The notes beneath the pieces were generated by a model. It had not been told where the DNA came from and searched no databases. It was given only the letters and a program-made list of their open reading frames with translations. 64,000 nucleotides of DNA from Morinoia aosen (taxonomy: Eukaryota > Arthropoda > Malacostraca > Amphipoda > Talitridae), in assembly GCA_030386875.1 (NCBI GenBank), contig CM059563.1:13844001-13908000 (forward strand). The letters are read 5' to 3'. The translations under genes and the position numbers were made by a program. Positions 47,372-59,955 of the stretch are shown here, piece after piece; the stretch's first letter is position 1, and each line of letters opens with the position of its first letter.

Positions 47372-47629
47372 CATACGCTCTCCACGTTTACGATGAAATT
47401 TAAGTTTGATTACCTCCCTTTGCCCGCGCAATACAGACGCCCTAAAGCTCATGACCTACACCAGCGTGCATCTCCTGAAAATGTCATCCTCTCCTCATCT
47501 GCGGTAGGAATTGATTCCGATTTGCAGCCTCAATCGAAACTTTAAAGCAATGTTCTCTTCTTACGGCAACTCGCCGCTGTGCTACCAAGCGAGCATACTG
47601 TGCCATTCCTCATAAAGAGTTGGGCGTTG

Positions 47630-47905
47630 TTGCTGCAGCTATTGTTGCACGTTACAGCTGTTGTTTCTGCAACTGTAACACCTGTTGTTGCTGCAGCTGT
47701 CACAGCTGTTTTTGCTGCAACTGAACACCTGCTGTTGCTGCAACTGTAACAGCTGTTGTGGCTGCAACTGTAACAGCTGTTGTTACTGCAACTATAACAA
47801 CTGTTGTTGCCGCAACTGTAACACCTGCTGTTGCTGCAACTGTAACACCTGCTGTTGCTGCAACTGTAACATCAGTTGTTGCTGCAACTGCAACGCCTGT
47901 CATTG
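47630..47905 (+). repeat. 24-bp CTGTTGTTGCTGCAACTGTA array
   Basis: About eleven units with frequent GTTGCTGCAAC dyads. Confidence 0.85.
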
Positions 47906-49574
47906 CTATACAGATGCGAAAAAATGTTTTTAGCTTCTCGAATGTCATTCAAATATTCATGTGCTGACCGCCATGGCCTCTTGCGTGTTTGATTCCAATT
48001 TGACTTCAAAATTACTCTAATTGAAAATGAGCTAGTAATTTTCTCTGACCTATGCAACGGGTCATTTATTCGCCTTATTGGCTATTGAACTTCGCTTTCC
48101 AAAGCAGAACAGCAACTGAGAAAGGAGGGAGTAGCTGATCTCATCAGTTTTCGGTGCCTTGTGTAAATATTAGATCTTTTCATTCGCAACTTAACTCAAG
48201 CGCCCATTGGTGTAGTCTAGACTTGAATATTACACTGAATACTAGAATGCATGCTGGATATTAACAGTAGTGATCGTGCGCATGCCGTCCTCCAGTGTTA
48301 CCTGCCCATCAACATTCTCAATAACCAAAACCTCATCTGCGATAAACGAACGTTCCCTCGGGAGTTGTTTTCCGTGTACAATTTTAGAAGTCAGGTGCAA
48401 ATATAGGGATTTACTGCTGGTGTGGCTGGGCTAAGACGAGTGTAAATAACCGTTCCTTATTGTGTGAAATTCTAATCGAGTGCTCATGGTGGCATTCGAA
48501 TTGATACGCAGAAACTCAATATTATGCAGTCATTGCACACGATGTTCAAACAAATTCAAGAGTTGTTGCAAGAGTATATTAGACTATCTCATTCACTTAT
48601 CAGAAGCATATCTGATTGGTTGTGTGGAGCGCTTAAACGTATAGTAAAAGATATCTGATCAGTTCCCAATTGGGAAATACGCAGATTTTGGCTGTTGCCT
48701 TTGTGAACAGCTTGTAGCCAGCTGTGATTATGTATTATTTTTAGCATTGGTGGACAGTTTTTTAATTGTTTGTGTATTCACTTTTGTTGGTAGGTAGGTA
48801 CATAGATCTTCATAAACATGCACAATCATTTTAATTGGCAAAGACTAGAAAATATATATACGACACGGTGATAGAAATTACATTGATATGACATTTTGAC
48901 GCCGTTTCGAGTGACACCTGCGTGTGGCATCATTATCCATATACTGAGTGTATCAATTTACCCACGTAAGGTTCATCGGACGCAGTCTTCATCCACTCAA
49001 ACAGCTTTCGCCATAATAAAAGATGAGAGTTGTTCGTTGCAGACTACGTCGCTAATCTAACAGTCTAGGTGCATGCATCGAACCTCAAGCTGAAAAGGAG
49101 CACTCTTGTTTTGTATAAAAGCGACCCTGTTTTGGGATAGAGGTCTATTTAACACGGCCAGGGTTTGAATGAGGTCTTAGTGTACTAACACTGTCATGAT
49201 GTTCTTATTTAGATTCTATTCGTATATTAGTCTACGATGTATTTTATGACAGGGATGTAGATCGGACAAAAATTAATGGTTGTTAGTATAGGAAATTTTT
49301 TTTGACAGTATCGTAGTGGATCACAGAAGATTTAAATTTTAATCGTAATCAAAATGCTTTTAGCTGGATACATTAAAAGGCTTCAAATTGCCTTGATAAA
49401 TCTAGAATTTCCCGAATGGTATTAAAGTGTTCAGAAACCTACAGCAGGTTATGAAGAAATAGGGGTATATGATAGTAAGTTCGATATGCATTATGCTTAG
49501 TAATTACTCCCATGTAGTGTAACCGACGTAATGCGGTGTTGAGGTGTCCGTGCTCTCGGTAGATGCGCCTCTAC

Positions 49575-49742
49575 TGTGAGCATTATCTTTATAAATTCCT
49601 TTAGAAAAGCATTACCTTTTTAAATGACTTCAGAAATTACGTTAAAAGAGCAACATCTTTATCAATTCCTTTAGAAAAGAATTTTCATTATCAATAACTT
49701 TAGAAAAGCATTATCTTAGGAGGTTACTTTAGAAAAGCATTG
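49575..49742 (+). repeat. ~33-bp TTTAGAAAAGCATTATCTTT array
   Basis: About five diverged units, directly before the GC-rich block. Confidence 0.65.
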
Positions 49743-50110
49743 TGTTGCGAAATTGTTCGCACGCTTTGGCTGCAGCGTTGTGCTGCGGTGTCCGTGTGCG
49801 ACTCTCATCCCGCTGTTCTCGGTAGCAGCGCCGCTGCCGTAGCGGACTCCAGCAACGTCCACCACCCTCCCCAGCTGCCCAGGAACCCCATTTTGTGCTG
49901 CCCCTCCCTGAGGTAACGCACGCCACCTCCCCACAACCTCACCATTGCCTTCTCTCTTCGCCGCCTTCACCGTGGGGCGCTGTGCTTCTCTGACGTCGCT
50001 TCTTTTGGCTCTTCCGCGTCCCGTACTGGAGCTGACGTGTTGTTACTGCCTCTCTTCGTGTGTGTGGTGTAGGCCGCACCACCTGCGTGTGGTGTCACTG
50101 CCACAACACC
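49743..50110. other. GC-rich island in intron 5
   Basis: About 370 bp clearly richer in GC and CpG than its AT-rich surroundings. It holds the candidate cassette exon and no other recognised feature. Confidence 0.5.
49829..49912 (+). CDS. candidate alternative (cassette) exon of ss, unproven
   Basis: Inside a GC-rich island in intron 5, an 84-nt segment lies between CTGTTCTCGGTAGCAG and the donor AG|GTAACG. It starts with one base and ends with two, so it can be inserted between exon 5 (ending CA) and exon 6 (starting A) without a frameshift. It would add about 28 residues (H-AAVADSSNVHHPPQLPRNPI-LCCPSLR). An acceptor 3 nt earlier (49826) keeps the same frame. I do not recognise the peptide. 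The minus strand is open here too, so this may be chance. Confidence 0.22.
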
Positions 50111-50767
50111 TGTACGTGCTGTCATTACCAACCAACTGTACGTGGTGTCACTACCACAGCACCTAAATACAGAATGGTCTCGTATCGATCAGTTGCTTGA
50201 GAAAAACAACCGCGCAAAGACAATACAGTTGTCCTTGTATTCTTCTAGCTCGATGGATACCTCCTGCCATACCTCGCGCTGGCGAAGAGGTGACCTTCTT
50301 TGATAAACGCATGGCAAAATGAGCAGGTAGAAGCAGTTCATCACAACTTCTATCGCAATGTGTAAAATAATCAACAAATGAAACTCTTGCGTTATCTCTA
50401 ACCCCCTTCACCCTTTGCAACACGGACGCCGGACGCACCTGCCTGTGTGACATCGGTCGAGTTTGTCTTCGTTGCTTGAAGACTTAGACCTCACTGAGTT
50501 ATTGTTGGTTCTAATTAAATTTATTGTTGTCACGAGTGCGAAGCAATAGAGACTTTCTCGAGTAAAACCAAAACAGCGCTGGGGAAAACCAGGTGAGATT
50601 CAGACTGTATTGTAGGTGAAAAATCCGCGAAGAAATTAAAATCAATGCCTGGAAACCTGAGATTTTGCAACGTGTGTTGAATTCGTCATGCTGTAAACAT
50701 GCTCGCGCTTTTTTATCGCCTCTGGAACATACCCTGCCTCTGATCAAGCCTCTTCTTCAACGAATTC

Positions 50768-50997
50768 TTCAACACTTTGACTGCGACGTGCGCCACCGGT
50801 GGTACACGGAGGTAATTTTCATAATGCTGCTGACCAACCAGTAGTCGCTAATTCAATTTTCATAAACACTTAATCAGAGCTAAATGAAGGCAAGATCCAG
50901 TTCATGTATGGTATTTTCAAAATAGTTTGCTACAATTGACTTTAAATTTGAGTTTGGCATTGAACTTAATATTTAGTAGTCGTAGTCAAAGTGTTAA
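50768..50997 (+). mobile_element. piggyBac-like MITE copy D
   Basis: The left end TTCAACACTTTGACTGCGAC and the right end, inverted, TTAACACTTTGACTACGAC form 19-20-bp terminal inverted repeats. The TTAA at the right edge fits the TTAA target of piggyBac-type elements. About 230 bp, no coding capacity. Confidence 0.65.
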
Positions 50998-51284
50998 TAT
51001 TTCTTTCGTTGGGTCAAGATGTTTTCTCTACAAAACAAAGCTTATTTGTTTTAGCGTGAACAAATATACGAAGACATAGCTGGTGCGTAAGGAATCGCTC
51101 GGTCATCGTTATCGTCTCCATGCAATCATACGCTTGTGCTCTACAGAACATCTCACGACGGGGAAGAAAATATCTTCACGAAAACGATTCCACGAACAAA
51201 AATCAGCAGTGCACTCATTCTACTTAGCTGGATCAGGAGACTAACGTGACTGAAGTGTCGTGCTAACCTGCATTTATCTGGGAC

Positions 51285-51745
51285 AGTATGCCTCTCCATC
51301 CCTGTGGGACTCTAAGCCTCTCTATCCATCTGGAGCATCACATCCCCTCCACCCACCTGGAACACCCTGCTCCCGCACCCATATGGAACACCAAGCCTCT
51401 CCACTTATATGGAACACCGAGCCTCTCTAAAAGTCTCTATCCATCTGGAGCATCACATCCCCTCCATCCATATGGAACACCACATCCCCGCCACCCATAT
51501 AGAACACCAAGCCTCTCCGTCCATCTGGAGCATCACATCCCCGCCACCCATATGGACCTCCAGGCCCCCGCACCCACCTGGATGAGAATCATACCCGCCA
51601 CCCATTTGAAACACCAAGCCTCTCCACCCATCTGGAATACCACATCCCCACCACCCAAATGGAACACCATATCCCAGCGCCCACCTTTATGAGTATCATC
51701 CCAGCCACCCATATGGAACACCAAGCCCCGCACCCACCTGGACCA
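51285..51745 (+). repeat. ~32-bp C-rich array
   Basis: About 14 degenerate units around CCACCCATATGGAACACCAA and CATCTGGAGCATCACATCCC. Confidence 0.8.
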
Positions 51746-53264
51746 GCACCATCCCACCTAGCGTCACTAGAAGAGATGCAGAGACAACTCCCGCTGCTCG
51801 CGCCCGCCTAGCAGCACCAGGGCAGTTCATCCTGCACGTGAGGCAGACGGACGTAACCTGTCTCCTGTCTTGCCAAGGTAACGTGTTCTCAAGTGTGTAC
51901 TGTGTGTACTCTCCGTGTACACTGAATGTACTTTGTGGGATCAATTTGAACTCTGCCCCCTGAGTACGCTGTTTACATTGTACGCGTCGTGTGTTCTCTA
52001 CACTACGTGCGCTGGGCCGAATGTGCGCGCATACATTCCCTCTTATCCGACTAGGTAGCGTCAAGAAGCTTATTTTTAATTAGGGTTGGAAAAGAAATGT
52101 GTTTCCTCGCCAGGTGGCGTTGTGCACTGTCGTTACTGAGGCACACATGGTGTTATATCATTTATTCATTCACTTGCTGGTTTCTCGTACATTTGAAATA
52201 TCTCTTTGAAGTGTTCCTTAACATGATAAAGAAATGCTCAAATCGCTTTGAATTTCTTTAAGAGTATGTAGAAAAAGTTGCAGCGCTTCTCTTCACTTTC
52301 ACTCGTAAGAAATTATTGGACAAAATACACTTACGCACAGTGATTTTAATTATTTTATTCTTCTGCTCTGACGCTGAATTTCGTTGAAATCAACACCCAC
52401 GTTCTCAGCTGTAATTAATGTAATTATTTCGTGCACTTCACATTGATATGTACTGCACTTACTGCACTACCTTGTCCACGGTATTCTGTACTTTGCGCAC
52501 AATTATGCTGTACTTTTCACTTTCGATTCAAAACTGTTTTCATTCGTAAACTTTTACAAGTCTAAGGAGGCTGCATTTCACATTTAATATCGCTGCCATA
52601 TTATGCGGGTGAAACCGTCGCATAATTCCCGTTATGCCATTTATTCATTCACTTACTGGTTTCCCAACCAAAGAACCAAATTCGGTTCTGATACGGGGAA
52701 TCGAATAGGAATAAGTGATTGATCTTAATGCACTTGGCAGGCTTCACATGACTGCAGGAAATTTTGCACCAAGGCACCTGCGCTTGCTCGGCCATTTTTA
52801 CGCGAATAAAATACAATGAAGTATATTAAATACTGTTGTTGATTTTGTGGCTGTTCATCAGGTTCTATCAAGACTTTCCCGAATCACTAGTAATCGTGGA
52901 GTATTAGTATTCAACCAAAATCTGTTCATATATTTACGGTACCATCGAGTTATTCACTTAATCGAGTTATAAGATAGTTTCTTCAACATCTGCATCCAAA
53001 CGCAGTTAATGAATTTAACTTGAGAAATACACAAATACATATTTTCTTATATGTTACAATACACAAATAAAGTTAAAAGAATTTCAATCAGTACTCTAGA
53101 TTTTTCGATTTTAAAGATTTTTCAGACAATTAAAAGTATTAGATGTACGAAAACGAGAGTGTGATTTTCTTGAGGATATTTTCTCGTACGCAATTCTTCG
53201 TTTATTTGTTTCGTTTGTCTGATGTAAATCCCTAACTTGTGTCGCACGTGCCGCTGCCCCACAG

Positions 53265-53373
53265 ACACCCCGATGACCACCTAGAAGAAGATCTCCGGGT
53301 CCCCCCTGGACCACCCCCCTCGGTGGGCCCTCCCCACACCCCCTCTGAGGTGCCCCCCACCGCCATGACCTGA
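53265..53373 (+). CDS. ss: ss exon 6 of window: terminal coding exon
   Basis: A single A completes the codon CA|A (Gln543); then 35 residues follow: HPDDHLEEDLRVPPGPPPSV and GPPHTPSEVPPTAMT, with TGA at 53371-53373. Support is indirect but good: a strong acceptor after a pyrimidine tract (CCGCTGCCCCACAG), exact phase match with exon 5, GC-rich coding-like composition, and an acidic/proline-rich tail fitting a transcription factor C-terminus. I cannot confirm conservation of these 35 residues. If intron 5 is retained, the protein instead ends ...YPGTQ. The 3' UTR follows; its polyadenylation site is not resolved. Confidence 0.7.
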
Positions 53374-53689
53374 GGCTCCTCGCTGCTCCCCCTGGGGACG
53401 CCTCCCTGCTGATGGGCTGCTCACGTCATCTACAACTTACCGATCTCTTCACACAATTGAAGAAATATGCTCCAGTAATTCCCTACCGTCGCGATTTTCC
53501 CCGTAGCGTGTTCGTTTACCCTGGGTAAAGCTGGGCCATCTTCTATAGCTGGAACTACCTACATCCCAGTTGAGAATCTCCGAGTTTTTCTGTTATGTTG
53601 TGCTGCAGATCGAGATTTGTGTGTTTTCCTTGCGTTGATGTAACCTGTCTTGCCGCACTGAGGATCTGAAGAGTAAAGTGGTCCTCCAT

Positions 53690-53848
53690 GATGGATCTGG
53701 TCCTCTTGACGGAACTAGTACTTCTCGAAGGAAATAGTACTTCTCGAAGGAACTAGTACTTCTCGAAGGAATTAGTACTTCTTGGAGGAAATAGTACTTC
53801 TCGAAGGAACTATTACTTCTCGAAGGAACTGGTCCTCTCGAAGGCACT
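53690..53848 (+). repeat. 22-bp TACTTCTCGAAGGAACTAG array in the 3' region
   Basis: About seven units with TTCTCGAAGGAA, starting some 320 bp after the ss stop codon, possibly within the 3' UTR. Confidence 0.85.
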
Positions 53849-56324
53849 ATGTTTTTTGACTACTGTAGTTTCCATTGAGAAATTGTTTCATTCATAACAA
53901 AACAAGTCCACCACTCAATCTTTTTCAAAAAAGCTCCATGTTGAAGAAATTTCACCCACGTTTAGGAAGTGATATTTCTTCGTTCTCTAATTGTGTATTT
54001 CCCCTTCTCTCCTTGTCATATAGAATATTCAAATGAATTATGCGCCCTACTTCGGCTAGCTTATATGCTTACTAATGACACAGGCTGACGGTTGTGTATC
54101 AAAAGTTCTGTTTAAAAGGGTCTCCTTCCAATATGTTTTCGATCAGGTATCATGTATGATGTTATATTCTCCTTCCTCGGATGCATGTAGAATTTATTCC
54201 AAGGGTAAAGGACTTCATTTGAATGCATTACGATTTAACTCTATTGAATGCAACATTTGTTGGAAGGCATTGAAAAATTTATCGTTCCCAAAATATGCTT
54301 TTTGTAGTCCGCTTCAAAAATTGAGTGTACCAGCAGCTCGAGTTCGTTGTGGGTTCAATTGAGAAGAAAGGCTTGTATGCGAATCTTACTCTATCATTTC
54401 TTTTTTGTGTTTTCTCTCTTTAAAAGGCTAGTGCATCTTGCAGCAAACCTTTTATGATGGTTGATAACATCAAGGATTATTTACTCCTTCCAAGTCTCGA
54501 AGGGGTGAATTAGTCACATTCTGCATCGGTAGTGCGGAAGTTTTATCATTTTGTTGAAGGAAAATAACTTCCTAATGAATGGATTACGTACTTTTAGAAA
54601 TAGATTTGTTCTTGCCATGAAAACTATAAACCTTTCAACATTTTGCTACTTTTGTGGTGCCACTCACGTGGGATACCTTTCTCGAAATACACCGTATCGC
54701 AATCTGATCCAGTTCAAAACTATGTCTATAATAGATGAAGATTGCATTCAACTAAGCCATCTCATTCCCTTCAAATTAACCAAAGAACGAACTTTTTGTT
54801 GCATCAGATCCTTTGAAATGTTCAATCATGTTTACGTGGATAATTCTTTCATAATTTTGCTAACAAATAACACTGAAGTGAGTCCGTCGTTGCGTTGTAA
54901 TGACACTAAATAGACGCAGGAAGTTTAACTCGGAACGTTCCTCGCCACAGCGGTGACGTCTGCCTCAGGGAAATGATAAACATCCTTCAACTCGACTGCC
55001 TCACTTTTGTTCCAGCTTACTCCCTGAAATCACGTTTTTTCGTCCGTCAATTTAGCATTCCCACTCCGAATGCCATTGATGTTTCAGGCGTCGTATAGAA
55101 GTATCTTTCCCGGAAAGTTCCCCACTCTGCACTCGCTGGTTTTCTACACCCTGGGATTACATTTTAAGATTAAGGCATTGTCATAATCAATCGCTAATGC
55201 GTTTATAAATCAAAGCATTTGAATTCTTTTCTCCTCATTGTTGGAGAAAATATTAAAGAGAATATACTCGCTTTTATTTCCTCATTCTGTGATGTGAATG
55301 TGACAGGTATTGTTATTTACGTCTTGCCTGTAAGTGGTGTTGAAATTTGCTCTTTTCGTCGTGCCTCTTTCCCTAACATCGCGTTGACACGTTCACTGCG
55401 TATTGGAACACATGTGTACCACTAAGTAAATTGCTCATTTACGTACGAGTATCAATGAATACCATTTCAACTATTTAGCTATCTTTATTTAAGTTAGACA
55501 ATGGCGTCCAAGTTAAAATGTTATCGTGCGATTACATTTTCCCCGTACTCAAACAGTAAAGACTGCTTTTCAATTCTGCTACTACCAACCTAACTGAACC
55601 TACCGTAACATCTGCAAAAACGCATCGTGTTAAAGGCCGGCGGTTTCATGAAAAAACACTTGCTAATTTCTAATTTATTCTTTCGGATGCTTAATGTGTT
55701 TGTTGTTGTGTTCGTATACATTGAAATACTATCCGCTTCTTACTTCATGTATAGGTTCCTCTCTTTATTTCAGACGTGTATTCACAGACTGCGTTGCATT
55801 GAAACATGAGAGTAAATTTGTCTTCCTGATTACCCAGAGGATACGAAGGCACAATTGCCTGCTGAGTTACCGACTCCTCAGAGCCGGCAGCTCGATTATA
55901 AGAGCTATGAAGCTCAACTAACAATTCACCGTGCGAGTCAAACTCGCGAAGGTATAAAGGTCGTGTCTTTCTAAATTCTTGCATAAAGATCATGCCTTTC
56001 TAAATTCTTGCAAAAACTTTTTGAGCAAGAGAACGGGAAAATTTCTGTAGCTAAAATAATTGCAAAAAACTATTCCAGTCGAACAAAAATTACCCGGGTG
56101 CCCTATAATTAATTCCTCTGCACAGGCAACGCCTTAGAAGCTCACGCAATTCTGCCACTTCCATTATAATCAAAATAAGTGTACCAGTTGCGTAGAGGAG
56201 TGGTTTTCTAGTACTTTAGGTGACGTGTGTGCTATGATAAGGGTTCATTAAGATGATATCTCCTCAAATACAAAATAGGTTTGGGTTAGGCTTGTTGTCT
56301 ATCTTCTGCTATGGAGACTGGCGC

Positions 56325-56620
56325 CCTCGGGGGAAATACTGTTAGGTCACTTGAGTTATAGGCAGGCCTTCGGGACCTATATCTTTTATGCCCACTTTAC
56401 TTTTTTAGTTTCCATGCCTGCTTCGTTATCTCTTTGTCTTTACCTCCTTTTCAATCCTAACTAGCTGTTTCTTATGCGCAGGGTATCCTTTGTGGGAACA
56501 CACCTTGTGCAAAGATTCCACGGGTTCCTTAGTCCGTCCCTAATGGTCCCTGCTCTTTCCTCTATGAAAACATCTTTGCAATGAAAACTGAGCCTTGAAC
56601 TAACTACTTTACTACTAGTT
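56325..56620 (+). repeat. unnamed dispersed family, copy 4
   Basis: It contains GACTGGCGCCCTCGGGGG, GCAGGCCTTCGGGACC, TGCGCAGGGTATCC and GTGGGAACACACCTTGTGC. This is the most complete copy. Confidence 0.5.
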
Positions 56621-58524
56621 TAGGGCGATCTAAGTATGTTCAGGTGGTTACTCACCTTAGATAAGAGTTGACGCTCGGCATACTTGCATACCTGTATTTC
56701 ATGTAATAATTTTACCTCTCGTGGAACTGAATGCGATGTGCAAACCGTTGTAGAAATGTCCTTGCGTATTTTCACGTTCAGTGACTCGTGACAGAATAAC
56801 GTTCTGTGACACATGATAGTGAAGTTCTTTTTGATCTAAGATCTTTTTGCGTGTGGAAACTCCTCTGTAACGCGCCGTGAACGCTATCACTTGTAACCTT
56901 AATGTACCATATCGCTGTCTCGCAGCACGGACGGTCCGTGCCGCATGTCGGTGGCGCCTCAACTTTAATCAAAATCGAATAAGTGAAGCCTGTTCCTACG
57001 GAATTGTAGTATATTGCTCACCAAGCCTCATCCATGCAACTTTCCTCAGTGTTTTTCAACATGCCAAGTTTGTTTGTATTTATCGTGATGTCAGTTTGTC
57101 GCCCATTCTCTTGACGGTAGTTTGTACTTACGGACGGGAACACGGCTGCTTGTACCTCGTCTGTGAATTTTGTGCAGTTGTGCCCCGGCGTCCCGCTCTG
57201 TGCACGTATTACTATTGCAGTCAAGCCGCTCTTGCCACGGCAACTAGGAAATTCTTTCTCGTGCAGTGAGACTACAAATGCTGTTTGTTAGGAACGTTCG
57301 CTTCTTTTTTAAAGGATTGTTCACTAATTTATGGGGATGTGCTGTAAATCTTGCAGGAGTGTGGCAAGCGGACGGTGCATGGCTCGTGTAGGTAGGCACA
57401 ATCGTCGTGTGTAAACCGTGTACTCTATACTTAGGCAACGATGTTTGGAATAAACAGGGTCTCGCCAATCAAACTCTTACCGTTTTTAAGAAATGCACGA
57501 AGTTCATAACCTTGCTCTTATATAAATATATATATTCGTCTCTTTTATTGCGCTCTTCATAAGCAGTAAGGTCTTTATATTCACGCTAGTGTAAATACAA
57601 TCCTTTTCTAGAAAATCTCGAGGAATATTCAGCAACTTCTTCTAATCTAGCTTTTATTTATAACTCCCAGTCTAACCCTGTTGTCGAATTTCCTTTAAGT
57701 GTTACCGTGTACTGTACGGAGATGTACAACACAACGCTGTACTGCGGCTGTGGAGTTGGACTGGTTGGTTACGCTTCGTTTTGAGATGCTTCTGTGCCCC
57801 TACCGCGAGTGTTGCCATAAGTGAACACCCGCATCTGGGGGCAACTTTTGGCGTACCTTAGAGCAGGACCTTCGATACTGTTTTTTTTTTTTGACCAGTG
57901 AGTATCTTTTAGGTTTTTTTGTTACGCGTGTCTATATTATTTATGTACGTATAAGTAATTAGTCCTTTAATAACATTTTGTAAAAAAACGTGAGTGTACA
58001 TAAACTTATTGTTGAAGAAACCACTTGTGGTTGGTTAAGTTATGATCTAGTTTGAAGTTCTACGTGTAATAATAATTTCAATAATAATAAAGATAGAAGT
58101 AAAACTAAGAAAAATAATAAGATTTTGTGATGGAAGAGACTTGGGGAACCGTTTTTCTCCTTGTAAATTATTTCAGCATAAATCAAAATGTATTCATTAA
58201 ATGCACCCCACGCTTCAACCTTCGGTTCTTTTCTCTTAGAAAAGTGCAAATGAATTTCACGTAAAAATTTATGGATAAAAAATGCTCTAAGGTTTTTCCT
58301 CTTCCAGGAGAATAATTATTATGCAAATGAAGAGTAGACTTTACTCGTTTTCGCTAGTATGTTGAAAAGTGTTACCTTTACGTTCTATGAGTGAGCGAAA
58401 TTATGGCGTTTGTGTTCATGTTGAGCAATATCATTTTCTGATGTTGTTGTTACTGCTCCTAATTTAAAAATATTCATTGCGTTCGAGTCTCGTGCTTTAC
58501 GTATCATTAATATAGTACTATACA

Positions 58525-59955
58525 TGTCAGAAATATGAGCTATCCATGTCAGAAATATGAGCTATCCATGTCAGAAATATGAGCTATCCATGTCAGGAAG
58601 ACGAGCTATCCATGTCAGGAAGACGAGCTATCCATGTCAGGAGTACGAGCTATCCATGTCAGGAATACGAGCTATCCATGTCAGGAAGACGAGCTATCCA
58701 TGTCAGGAATACGAGCTATCCATGTCAGGAGTACGAGCTATCCATGTCAGGAGTACGAGCTATCCATGTCAGGAGTACGAGCTATCCATGTCAGGAATAC
58801 GAGCTATCCATCTCAGGGATACTAGCCATCCATGTCAGGAATACGAGCTATCCATGTCAGGGATACTAGCTATCCATGTCAGGAATACGAGCTATCCATG
58901 TCAGGAATACGAGCTATCCATGTCAGGAGTACGAGCTATCCATGTCAGGAATACGAGCTATCCATGTCAGGAATACGAGCTATCCATGTCAGGAATACGA
59001 GCTATCCATGTCAGGAGTACGAGCTATCCATGTCAGGAATACGAGCTATCCATGTCAGGAATACGAGCTATCCATGTCAGGAGTACGAGCTATCCATGTC
59101 AGGAATACGAGCTATCCATGTCAGGAGTACGAGCTATCCATGTCAGGAATACGAGCTATCCATGTCAGGAATACGAGCTATCCATGTCAGGAGTACGAGC
59201 TATCCATGTCAGGAATACGAGCTATCCATCTCAGGAATACGAGTTATCCATGTCAGGAATACGAGCTATCCATGTCAGGAATACGAGCTATCCATGTCAG
59301 GAGTACGAGCTATCCATGTCAGGAATACGAGCTATCCATCTCAGGAATACGAGCTATCCATGTCAGGAATACGAGCTATCCATGTCAGGAGTACGAGCTA
59401 TCCATGTCAGGAATACGAGCTATCCATGTCAGGAATACGAGCTATCCATGTCAGGAATACGAGCTATCCATGTCAGGAATACGAGCTATCCATCTCAGGA
59501 ATACGAGTTATCCATGTCAGGAGTACGAGCTATCCATGTCAGGAATACGAGCTATCCATGTCAGGAATACGAGCTATCCATGTCAGGAATACGAGCTATC
59601 CATGTCAGGAATACGAGCTATCCATCTCAGGAATACGAGCTATCCATGTCAGGAGTACGAGCTATCCATGTCAGGAATACGAGCTATCCATGTCAGGAAT
59701 ACGAGCTATCCATGTCAGGAATACGAGCTATCCATGTCAGGAATACGAGCTATCCATCTCAGGAATACGAGTTATCCATGTCAGGAGTACGAGCTATCCA
59801 TGTCAGGAATACGAGCTATCCATGTCAGGAATACGAGCTATCCATGTCAGGAATACGAGCTATCCATGTCAGGAATACGAGCTATCCATCTCAGGAATAC
59901 GAGCTATCCATGTCAGGAGTACGAGCTATCCATGTCAGGAATACGAGCTCTCCAT
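58525..59955. repeat. 22-bp satellite downstream of ss
   Basis: About 65 units of GAGCTATCCATGTCAGGAAT plus AC. The unit has no stop in any plus frame, giving 370-470-codon artefacts. TCCATCTCAGG variants near 59227, 59337, 59491, 59623, 59755 and 59887, with GAGTTATCC alternating with GAGCTATCC, show a 132-bp (6-unit) spacing and a 264-bp (12-unit) higher-order period in the 3' half. Confidence 0.95.

Larger units (their letters stand above)
44613..53264 (+). other. ss intron 5 of window (about 8.7 kb)
   Basis: This intron runs from CA|GTGAGT to the acceptor GCTGCCCCACAG at 53253-53264. It contains the perfect 12-bp array, the 34-bp satellite, a TGTTGCTGCAAC array, a ~33-bp array, a GC-rich block (49740-50110) with a candidate cassette exon, a piggyBac-like MITE and an array of CATCTGGAGCATCACATCCC type. 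The stretches 47910-49570 and 51760-53250 show nothing recognisable apart from a 33-bp direct repeat (52148-52180 and 52638-52670). Confidence 0.8.
7997..53373 (+). other. ss: spineless / aryl hydrocarbon receptor gene, 3' part (6 exons)
   Basis: Spineless is the arthropod orthologue of the vertebrate aryl hydrocarbon receptor. It is a nuclear bHLH-PAS transcription factor that pairs with Tango/ARNT and, in insects, specifies antenna, distal leg and sensory identity. Six exons join in frame (191+107+142+111+1077+109 nt = 579 codons including the stop), giving the C-terminal 578 residues. All introns are GT-AG, with phases 2, 1, 2, 2 and 2 after exons 1 to 5. Assignment rests on the PAS-B/PAC sequence (KSKHKLDLSLVSMDQRGK, GYDLVHYDDLAYVACAHQEL, GASGMIAYRLL, WQWLQTSSRLVYKNSKPD), followed by LLGKRTMDFKVSYLDPGL and RRYKTHLRDFLSTCRSKR, all in the order and spacing of ss. 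The bHLH and PAS-A exons are not in the window. Coding exons are GC-rich against AT-rich introns. Exon numbers here count only exons inside the window. Confidence 0.95.
53374..58524. other. 3' UTR and/or intergenic DNA
   Basis: After the ss stop I see the 22-bp array, copy 4 of the unnamed family, a 27-bp direct duplication near 55960-56015 (CTTTCTAAATTCTTGCA), and short unrecognised frames such as 54551-54913. An ATTAAA at about 55247 could be a polyadenylation signal, but nothing decides this. Confidence 0.4.

Noticed and set aside
45807..47452. Minus-strand frames up to 358 codons (HITYAEHVTCTAYHIRRACY)
   Set aside because: The 34-bp satellite is read in three rotating frames; no gene signals.
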